DNA from: an uncultured Rikenellaceae bacterium
GTDB lineage: Bacteria; Bacteroidota; Bacteroidia; Bacteroidales; Rikenellaceae
Direction: 5' to 3'
DNA length: 5,159 nucleotides
NCBI GenBank assembly: GCA_947037995.1
Contig: CAMQUV010000102.1
Span: forward strand, 1-5,159
Shown here: piece by piece, positions 1 through 5,159 of the stretch
Layout: each line of letters starts with the position of its first letter
Position numbering within the stretch: position 1 is the stretch's first letter
Position numbers and translations under genes: made by a program
Notes under the pieces: generated by a model
Databases searched by the model: none
What the model was told of the DNA's origin: nothing
What the model saw: only the letters and a program-made list of their open reading frames with translations

Positions 1-1
1 T

Positions 2-655
2 TTAAGTACCGGTATTGGATGCGACAATATTGATATAGTAATGACCGAACTGGATGCCGCTGTGAATATCAACCCCGCTACCCGACTGGTTTTGCCCGAG
101 CATAGGGCGTTGAGAATTGTGAGGCTGGGGACGTCGGGGGCGGTTCAGCAAGACGTGAAAATTGGCGACTATATTATGGCGGAATACACTATTGGTATCG
201 ACGGACTTGCAAATTTCTATCGCGATAGCAGTCGTTTTAGGCTTAAAGAAATCGAGGATGACTTTATAGAGCATTTGCAGTGGAATAGCGATTTCGCCCG
301 CCCATATTGCATTGCCAATAGCAAGGAGCTAGTGGAATTATTCTCTGAGATTGCGCGCCCAGGCATAACTGTGTCGGCTGGAGGTTTCTACGCACCCCAA
401 GGTCGTGTGGTTAAATTAGAGCTCGAGCAGGATAATCTTATTGAGGGGTTTACGAGCTTCAAATACAACGATTCGAGGATAACAAATATTGAGATGGAAA
501 GTGCTGCAATTGCTGCTCTGGGGGCGATGCTGGGGCATTCTACTATAACGGTTTGCGCCATAATTGCACAAAGGACTAAAGGAGAGGGCAACCCTAACTA
601 TAAAGATATTATTAAAAATTTAATTCAATATTCTTTGCATTTGCTCTCAAAATAA
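2..655 (+). CDS. Nucleoside phosphorylase, uridine phosphorylase-like (5' truncated by window)
   Basis: This enzyme should cleave a nucleoside with phosphate to give a base and ribose-1-phosphate in cytosolic pyrimidine salvage. The reading frame is open from base 2, and codons before the ATG at 41 already encode the conserved STGIG motif (5-19), so that ATG is internal and the true start lies outside the window. About 217 residues are visible; I estimate 70 or more are missing, including the first phosphate-binding arginines. Visible motifs match E. coli Udp: RLGTSGAV (from 122, phosphate site), FYAPQGR (386-406), where the Q-x-R pair aligns with the uracil-recognising Gln and Arg of Udp (FYPGQER), and EMES (491-502, ribose site). 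The Q-x-R pair favours uridine over purine substrates, but this is inference. The loop between STGIG and RLGTSG is about 14 residues longer than in E. coli, which I recall as usual in Bacteroidota homologues. It ends in TAA. Its codon use is mixed, with many TTA/TTG Leu and AGG Arg codons, unlike the next three genes. Confidence 0.92.
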   Translation, partial: LSTGIGCDNIDIVMTELDAAVNINPATRLVLPEHRALRIVRLGTSGAVQQDVKIGDYIMAEYTIGIDGLANFYRDSSRFRLKEIEDDFIEHLQWNSDFARPYCIANSKELVELFSEIARPGITVSAGGFYAPQGRVVKLELEQDNLIEGFTSFKYNDSRITNIEMESAAIAALGAMLGHSTITVCAIIAQRTKGEGNPNYKDIIKNLIQYSLHLLSK

Positions 656-717
656 ACTATCTTTGAACCCAAATTCAGACTTTAAAATTACTATAATATA
701 AAACATCGACAAACAAA

Positions 718-1857
718 ATGAAATTCTCTATTTCTAGTACGCTTCTTTCGCAGAACCTACAAACTGCACAAAGAGTTATCAGTAGCAAAAATACACTGCC
801 TATTCTTGACTATATCCTATTCCAAATCGAAGGTGATAAACTACATATTACTGGCTCTGACCTCGAAACGACACTTCGCAGCTCGGCCGAAATCTCTAAC
901 CAAGGTAACGACGGGGCAGTTGCACTCCCTGCTAAAAGAATTGCCGACTCACTAAGAGAATTCTCCGAACAACCACTACTCTTCGAAATCAACCAAGATA
1001 ACTGGGAATGTACAATTACTTGGAATAGCGGTAAACTTGCTATACCTGGAATCTCTCCTATGGGTTACCCTGAAGGTATTATGCTTAATGATGACTGCCT
1101 TAAAGTTGAAATGAACGCCGAAGTACTTGCTAGTGGTATTACAAGCACTATCTTCGCTGCATCGTCTGACCCAATGAGACCCGTACTTTGCGGTGTTTAT
1201 GTCGAAATAGACCCAGCCGGAATTACGTTTGTAGCTACCGACGCATATAGAGTTGTTAAACTACACGATAGCTCGGCCACTTCTAATGGCAAAACGTCGT
1301 TTATTATACCACAAAAATCAGCCAAAATGCTGAAGGATATTATGCCGAAAGACCAAACGACAAGCATCGTAATGGCCTTTGATAAGAAAAATGCAATTTT
1401 TACACTGCCTAACTATACACTTATTGTTAGACTTGTTGACGGTGTTTTCCCTGATTATAACGCTGTTATCCCTAAGGCTAACGACAAAATCGTTACCATC
1501 GGTAGAGCTACTCTTATCTCGGCGCTCAGAAGAGTGTCGTCGTGCTGTAGCCAAGTTAGCGGACTCGTGCAACTAGCCCTAACCAATAATAATATCGGAC
1601 TGACAGCGCAAGATATAGACTTCGCTACTTCGGCCGAAGATAACCTACAATGCCAATATGAAGGCGATGGACTCGAAATAGGTTTCAAAGCGTCTCTGCT
1701 TAGAGAAATGCTCGAAGTTATTAATACCGACGAAATTCAACTCAAATTTGCTGACCAAACCAAACCAGGACTGTTCCTGCCGTTCAACTCAGACCCAGAT
1801 GCTCCTGTTAACCCAGAAATCACAATGCTGCTTATGCCTATGACAATTAATGCCTAA
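718..1857 (+). CDS. dnaN: DNA polymerase III subunit beta (sliding clamp)
   Basis: DnaN forms the ring-shaped dimer that holds DNA polymerase III and other enzymes on DNA in the cytoplasm. The 379-residue length fits the family, usually about 365-380. Three clamp domains are expected at roughly 1-120, 129-250 and 252-379. Recognisable stretches are the N-terminal SKNTLPIL, MRPVLCGVY (153-161), TFVATDAYRV (170-179), FPDYNAVIP (244-252) and the C-terminal LLMPM (371-375), which corresponds to the VMPMRL tail lining the partner-binding pocket in E. coli. The ATG at 718 is preceded by an A-rich stretch (acaaacaaa) rather than a Shine-Dalgarno site, as is normal for Bacteroidota, and it gives the standard MKF start. 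It lies 62 bp after the nucleoside phosphorylase and 59 bp before the exonuclease. Codon use is strongly biased: all 39 Leu codons are CTN, and 10 of 11 Arg codons are AGA. I see no convincing promoter in the 62-bp gap. Confidence 0.97.
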   Translation: MKFSISSTLLSQNLQTAQRVISSKNTLPILDYILFQIEGDKLHITGSDLETTLRSSAEISNQGNDGAVALPAKRIADSLREFSEQPLLFEINQDNWECTITWNSGKLAIPGISPMGYPEGIMLNDDCLKVEMNAEVLASGITSTIFAASSDPMRPVLCGVYVEIDPAGITFVATDAYRVVKLHDSSATSNGKTSFIIPQKSAKMLKDIMPKDQTTSIVMAFDKKNAIFTLPNYTLIVRLVDGVFPDYNAVIPKANDKIVTIGRATLISALRRVSSCCSQVSGLVQLALTNNNIGLTAQDIDFATSAEDNLQCQYEGDGLEIGFKASLLREMLEVINTDEIQLKFADQTKPGLFLPFNSDPDAPVNPEITMLLMPMTINA

Positions 1858-1872
1858 GGAGTTTTTTACTCC
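1858..1872 (+). other. Short stem-loop directly after the dnaN stop
   Basis: GGAGT (1858-1862) and ACTCC (1868-1872) are perfect inverted repeats around a five-T loop, and the stem begins on the base after the dnaN TAA. A loose T-rich run (tttaattt, near 1881) follows a few bases later. It could be a weak or partial terminator, or a 3'-end stabiliser that lets dnaN and the exonuclease differ in abundance. With a 5-bp stem and no tight U tract, this is suggestive only. Confidence 0.28.
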
Positions 1873-1916
1873 GCCGACATTTTAATTTATATATTATTTA
1901 TAGAAACTTTTAAATA

Positions 1917-2675
1917 GTGAAACTTAAACTCACACGACCTATTGTCTTTTTTGACCTCGAAACTACTGGCGTTGACGTTGTCAATGACCGTATTGTGGAA
2001 CTCTGTATGGTGAAAATTATGCCCGATGGGAGCAGAATTACTGGCACAAGAAGATTTAACCCACTTATGCCTATACCCGCCGAAGCATCCGCTGTGCACG
2101 GTATAACTAACGATGATGTCAAAGACTGCCCCACCCTGGCGCAAAGAGCCCCGCAAGTGGCACAGTTTATTGATGGGTGCGACCTTGCGGGGTATAACTC
2201 TAATAGATTCGATGTGCCGCTACTGGTTGAAGAACTCGCTCGTAACGGGGTGCATATACCACTGGATGATATCAAAATGATTGACGTGCAAAGTATTTTC
2301 TATAAAAAAGAACCTCGCACGCTAGTTGCAGCACTGCAAAAATATTGTGGCAGAGAACTAATTGATGCTCACGCGGCCGAGGCTGACGTACTCGCAACTA
2401 TTGATGTACTCGAAGCGCAATTGGAATACTATGACGACCTTCCCGATAATGTCGAAGAACTCGCCGAATACTCCAAAATGGCCAATAATGTTGACCTTGC
2501 AGGCAAAATTGCACTCAATGATGAAGGCGTTCCTGTGTTTACTTTTGGGAAACATAATGGCATAGAAGTCAAATTTGCACTCAAATCTGACCCTTCATAT
2601 TATAGCTGGCTTATGAAAAGTAGCTTTACAGCGAATACTAAAAATGTTTTGACTAGCATTTATAAGAGCAAATAG
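1917..2675 (+). CDS. 3'-5' exonuclease, DEDDh family (DNA polymerase III epsilon-like) with ExoX-like C-terminal module
   Basis: This is a probable two-metal-ion 3'-5' DNA exonuclease of the DnaQ type, used for proofreading or repair. All five DEDDh catalytic residues are visible: D13 and E15 in FFDLETTG, D99 in NSNRFD, and H152 and D157 in HAAEAD. The exonuclease core covers about residues 8-168. A linker follows, then a C-terminal module at about 205-250 with FGKHNG (210-215) and DPSYYSWL (225-232), which resembles the ExoX-like C-terminal domain seen in many Bacteroidota exonucleases. The start is GTG: an in-frame TAA lies at 1911-1913, and the first internal ATG (codon 31) would remove D13 and E15. 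No Shine-Dalgarno sequence is seen. It sits between dnaN and the LysM gene, 16 bp before the latter, so the three are probably co-transcribed. Whether it is the main replicative epsilon subunit or an accessory exonuclease cannot be decided here, because Bacteroidota PolC/DnaE arrangements vary. Confidence 0.94.
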   Translation: MKLKLTRPIVFFDLETTGVDVVNDRIVELCMVKIMPDGSRITGTRRFNPLMPIPAEASAVHGITNDDVKDCPTLAQRAPQVAQFIDGCDLAGYNSNRFDVPLLVEELARNGVHIPLDDIKMIDVQSIFYKKEPRTLVAALQKYCGRELIDAHAAEADVLATIDVLEAQLEYYDDLPDNVEELAEYSKMANNVDLAGKIALNDEGVPVFTFGKHNGIEVKFALKSDPSYYSWLMKSSFTANTKNVLTSIYKSK

Positions 2676-2691
2676 AACAGAATAATTTAAA

Positions 2692-4188
2692 ATGAGAAAA
2701 TTCCTAACCATACTAAAGATTACTGTCGCAATCATTGCAATGTCTCCTGTGGCGCTTATGCCTACTGAGGCGTATGGACAGGCTAAAGTTAATATTTCGT
2801 CCAAAACTAAGGTCGTACATACTACTACTTACTATGTACACACGGTCAAACGAAAACATACACTCTACTCTATCGCGAAGGCTTATGGAGTCGAACAGAA
2901 GATTATTGAGCAATCAAATCCGACTGTTAATTTCAACCCTCTCAGAACAAGAACGAAACTTCTTATACCTATGCCCAAACTCAATAGTGATGGCAATTAT
3001 TCATTTGAAAAAGTGGAGGGGAATGAAGTAATTAGTAATAATAAAGAACTCCTAACAGCAGCAGAACTCGAAACAGAAGCTAAAATATTGGCGAACAGCT
3101 CGGGATTTATTGCTGCGGACTCTATATTCTTGGCGCGCGAAAACCAAATTAACTTCCAAGTAGGAACTGAAATAAAATGCGCTATTGCACTGCCGTTTAA
3201 CGCGCAAACGCACATAAATTGGATTGAGTTCGTGCAAGGGGCCGAATTTGCTAGAACAGCCCTTGCCCATAAAGGCGTAAAACTTAAAATTATTAAAGTG
3301 CCAGTTCACGAAAATGAATTCGGATTCTTTGATGTCGATACGATTGCACTCAAAGATGTAGATATTATTATTGGACCTGTGCACGACAAAACGTATGAAT
3401 ATGTTGCACGATGGGCAAATAAAGTTGGCATTCCTATTATCGCCCCATTTACTAGCCTCGATAAAACAACACCAAGACCTTACTCTGTCCAAATTGCTCC
3501 GACTGATAATACTAAATATAGTAAAGTCGCTTCGTGGCTTGCTGATGCTAATAATAATGTTATTCTTATTAACCATACAACTTATGGGGATTCCAGTGCT
3601 ATGGCTGAAATTAGCCCGTACCTACCCCGTAGTACTAAAAATATTACCTATTCACGTGTAACACCTGCCAAAACACACATTTTGCCGCTGCTAGACCGAA
3701 CTAGAACCAATGTCTTTGTTGTGCCCGTTAGCCACTATGGTTCAATTGAAGATATACTCTCGAAAATTACATCGGTTAATAGCCCTTATAAAAAATATGA
3801 TATACAAGTACTCGGAACTTCAAGATGGAGAACAGCTAGCAATAATGTGAATCCTGAACTTTTCTTTAACTCTAATACAAGATTTATTTCGTCATATTAT
3901 GCCGATAGAGCTGTGCCTGAAGTAGCACAATTTTATGCAGACTATATTACACGATACGGTAAACTACCTACCCTATTTGCTATGAGAAGCTACGATATCG
4001 TGATGATTATGGCTGGCGCACTCAATAATGCTGGCGGTAAGGCTCTCTCGTCACTCGCAAATGAAAGTCAACAGTATAAACCACTTATGACACCCTATAA
4101 ATTCAACCTCGACGAACAAGGGCAAATTGTTAACTCTCAGTGGCCGCTGGTTATCTATAAAGACGACTATACTGTTAAGTGCCAGTAA
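2692..4188 (+). CDS. Exported LysM domain protein with type 1 periplasmic-binding-protein fold
   Basis: This 498-residue protein is predicted to act in the periplasm, bound to peptidoglycan. A Sec signal peptide covers about residues 1-29 (basic MRK, hydrophobic core to about 23, likely cleavage near AYG-QA); there is no lipobox Cys. One LysM repeat lies at about 47-93, with YYVHTVKRKHTLYSIAKAYGV and ending KLLIP. A polar linker (about 94-160) leads to a type 1 periplasmic-binding fold (about 161-497) of the kind found in amino-acid-binding proteins and in the LpoA C-terminal domain. Typical strands are IKCAIALPF, VDIIIGPV and VGIPIIAPFTS. No permease or ATPase gene is adjacent, so solute import is not supported; a wall-bound sensor or regulator of a cell-wall enzyme is an inference. 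Only two Cys occur, C163 and C497, at the two ends of the binding fold. The ATG lies 16 bp after the exonuclease stop, suggesting a shared transcript, and a strong stem-loop follows the gene. Confidence 0.9.
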   Translation: MRKFLTILKITVAIIAMSPVALMPTEAYGQAKVNISSKTKVVHTTTYYVHTVKRKHTLYSIAKAYGVEQKIIEQSNPTVNFNPLRTRTKLLIPMPKLNSDGNYSFEKVEGNEVISNNKELLTAAELETEAKILANSSGFIAADSIFLARENQINFQVGTEIKCAIALPFNAQTHINWIEFVQGAEFARTALAHKGVKLKIIKVPVHENEFGFFDVDTIALKDVDIIIGPVHDKTYEYVARWANKVGIPIIAPFTSLDKTTPRPYSVQIAPTDNTKYSKVASWLADANNNVILINHTTYGDSSAMAEISPYLPRSTKNITYSRVTPAKTHILPLLDRTRTNVFVVPVSHYGSIEDILSKITSVNSPYKKYDIQVLGTSRWRTASNNVNPELFFNSNTRFISSYYADRAVPEVAQFYADYITRYGKLPTLFAMRSYDIVMIMAGALNNAGGKALSSLANESQQYKPLMTPYKFNLDEQGQIVNSQWPLVIYKDDYTVKCQ

Positions 4189-4220
4189 AATAACACGCTA
4201 ACCAATCATAACTTATATAT

Positions 4221-4290
4221 AAGAGTTTGTCATACAGACTAGCTCAGGTTGTCTCCTGAGTTGTTTATGACGGACTCTTTCTCTTTTTCC
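4221..4290 (+). terminator. Probable intrinsic terminator (long stem-loop plus T tract)
   Basis: Bases 4221-4234 (aagagtttgtcata) pair with 4266-4279 (tatgacggactctt) over 14 bp, two of them G-U wobbles. An asymmetric internal loop (4235-4239 against 4264-4265) leads to an inner stem, 4240-4248 with 4255-4263, whose core CTCAGG/CCTGAG is perfect, closed by a six-base loop. The run tttctcttttt (4278-4288) follows at once. Lying 32 bp after the LysM gene stop, it probably ends the dnaN-exonuclease-LysM transcript. On the opposite strand the flanking bases are mixed A/T rather than T-rich, so it is better oriented for plus-strand transcripts. The outer stem is longer than a simple terminator needs. 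Confidence 0.58.
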
Positions 4291-4306
4291 ATCTCGTGAG
4301 TGAGAT
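4291..4306. repeat. Small inverted repeat after the terminator
   Basis: ATCTC (4291-4295) and GAGAT (4302-4306) form a perfect 5-bp inverted repeat around gtgagt, directly after the T tract of the larger stem-loop. It could be a second minor hairpin in the same 3' region or a protein-binding palindrome. It is short enough to occur by chance. Confidence 0.2.
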
Positions 4307-4361
4307 AATACCGTAAATATCAACAAAATACATCTGCTTAGACAATAATTATGTAGTTAAA

Positions 4362-4392
4362 CTTGCACAAAGCAACTTTTTTTCCTATATTG
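4362..4392 (+). promoter_or_regulatory. Candidate Bacteroidota-type promoter for the beta-propeller lipoprotein
   Basis: cTTG (4362-4365), 20 bp of spacer, then TATATTG (4386-4392) approximates the Bacteroidota pattern TTTG, about 19-21 bp, TAnnTTTG. The -7 element is one T short of consensus. Transcription would begin near 4399, giving a leader of roughly 20 bases before the ATG at 4422. Placement after a terminator and just before a gene supports it; the imperfect match in AT-rich DNA limits confidence. Confidence 0.4.
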
Positions 4393-4421
4393 CAAAACCA
4401 ATTACTTATTATTTAATATAT

Positions 4422-5159
4422 ATGAAAATTACGTTAGTCGCAATATCTGCAATTTTAATGCTCAATATCACAGCTTGTTCCCAAAAACAAACTGATGATA
4501 ATAATGATGTTATTGTACTGGATTTCAGTAAAAGTATCCAAGATACTGCGTTTGTTAACGAAATCGACAAAGAATTTATCGTCCTCTCGGGTGAACCTAG
4601 CAATAGGAAACTGCAATCACTTAACAAAATGATTATTAATAAGAATAATCTAATCGCCTTCGATGAAAAAAATGTGAATGTCTATGAGCTGCCATCGGGG
4701 AAATACCTGCGCTCCGTCAGCTTTTTTGGCCGTGGGCCGCGCGAATATAGCTATCTTGTTGATGTTAGCGTTAATAATGATAATATATACATATTAGACG
4801 GGGCTACAAATAAAATTTTGCAATTTACGATGGATGGGACTTACGTAAACTTTAGGGAAATTGCGCACAGACCTATCGAGTCAATGATGGTCAAAGACAG
4901 CGGATTCGTTCTTCATAAACCGTTTATTAATGCTCCTGACGAAAATATCAAATCTAGTGAATATGCCTTTTGTGTGACCGATAACGACTTAAATGTGGTC
5001 GATTCAATCGAAATGTATGATGAGTTTTATACTGAAATGGGCAGGGTTCCTACGATTATTGAAGGCGAAGATAAGGCTTTTGCAAATAATATATTTTCAA
5101 ACCAATTCCACGTATTCTATAAGAATAAGGACAAACGCTCTAAAACGTATACTGTTGAC
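4422..5159 (+). CDS. Six-bladed beta-propeller lipoprotein (3' truncated by window)
   Basis: The first 246 codons are present and remain open to the right edge; the stop lies outside the window. Residues 1-18 form a lipoprotein signal peptide with lipobox ITAC, giving Cys19 (TGT at 4476-4478) as the lipidated residue. An acid-rich stretch (TDDNND, 24-29) follows within ten residues, which could act as a Bacteroidota surface-export signal, though it is not at the canonical +2 position. The body resembles the 6-bladed beta-propeller lipoproteins common in Bacteroidales (DUF5128/DUF4934-like): FFGRGPREYSYLVDV (101-115) followed by NIYILDGATNKILQF (121-135) and DGTYV is the family's characteristic blade signature. 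Function in this family is mostly unknown; binding of a ligand or partner at the cell surface is inference. The ATG at 4422 is chosen because it gives a complete signal peptide. It appears to have its own promoter and is separated from the upstream operon by a terminator. It uses TTA Leu codons freely (4 of 15), unlike genes 718-4188. Confidence 0.87.
   Translation, partial: MKITLVAISAILMLNITACSQKQTDDNNDVIVLDFSKSIQDTAFVNEIDKEFIVLSGEPSNRKLQSLNKMIINKNNLIAFDEKNVNVYELPSGKYLRSVSFFGRGPREYSYLVDVSVNNDNIYILDGATNKILQFTMDGTYVNFREIAHRPIESMMVKDSGFVLHKPFINAPDENIKSSEYAFCVTDNDLNVVDSIEMYDEFYTEMGRVPTIIEGEDKAFANNIFSNQFHVFYKNKDKRSKTYTVD

Noticed and set aside
41..43. ATG at 41 as the start of the first gene.
   Set aside because: In-frame codons from base 2 encode the conserved STGIG motif and its following helix, so the gene begins upstream of the window.
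656..717. Possible promoter before dnaN: TTTG at 662-665 and TATAAT at 692-697.
   Set aside because: The 26-bp spacing is too long for the Bacteroidota pattern and no TAnnTTTG element sits at the right distance; neither a promoter nor a terminator can be supported in this gap.
656..1916. Replication origin near dnaN.
   Set aside because: I found no cluster of DnaA boxes (TTATNCACA) and no dnaA gene; dnaN is often far from the origin in this phylum.
1910..2275. A 121-codon minus-strand open frame over the exonuclease start.
   Set aside because: The plus strand encodes the catalytic DEDDh motifs across this stretch, and the antisense product has no recognisable domain.
3052..3576. A 174-codon open frame on the minus strand inside the LysM gene.
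   Set aside because: It lies wholly opposite a well-supported coding frame and its composition matches no recognisable family; it is a by-product of that gene's codon use.
4240..4256. tagctcaggttg resembles the D-arm (box A) of a bacterial tRNA gene.
   Set aside because: No T-arm consensus (GGTTCRANNCC), anticodon stem or matching acceptor strand lies at the right distance; the segment is explained by the CTCAGG/CCTGAG stem.
4236..4260. AGAC (4236-4239) is complementary to GTCT (4251-4254) in the apical loop, suggesting a pseudoknot.
   Set aside because: The loop that would cross the four-pair stem has zero bases, which is sterically unlikely, and four pairs arise easily by chance.

Overview
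The window looks like ordinary chromosome from a member of the Bacteroidota, most likely Bacteroidales. Four things point there: a DnaN of the Bacteroides-like type, a DEDDh exonuclease carrying the C-terminal FGKxxG module common in that phylum, an exported LysM plus periplasmic-binding-fold protein, and a six-bladed beta-propeller lipoprotein. There are no clear Shine-Dalgarno sequences and the bases before start codons are A-rich, which also fits. The genus cannot be named from the sequence. All genes lie on the plus strand.

Layout: (1) 2-655, the 3' three-quarters of a uridine-phosphorylase-like nucleoside phosphorylase, whose start lies left of the window. (2) 718-1857, dnaN, the replicative sliding clamp. 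(3) 1917-2675, a 3'-5' DEDDh exonuclease of the DNA polymerase III epsilon type, starting at GTG. (4) 2692-4188, an exported protein with one LysM repeat and a type 1 periplasmic-binding-protein fold. (5) 4189-4421, a 233-bp spacer with a long stem-loop plus T tract (probable terminator) and a Bacteroidota-type promoter candidate. (6) 4422 to the right edge, the N-terminal 246 residues of a six-bladed beta-propeller lipoprotein, cut by the window end.

Genes 2 to 4 probably form one transcription unit (gaps of 59 and 16 bp) ending at the 4221-4290 stem-loop. Clamp and proofreading-type exonuclease are a sensible functional pair. The LysM protein is the odd partner, linking a replication/repair cluster with the cell wall only by position. 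Genes 2 to 4 also share a leucine codon bias (no TTA, almost no TTG) that the flanking genes do not show. I found no mobile element, CRISPR array, rRNA or tRNA, and no clearly undescribed system. The best leads are the LysM/binding-protein fusion, the codon-bias block and the structured spacer.
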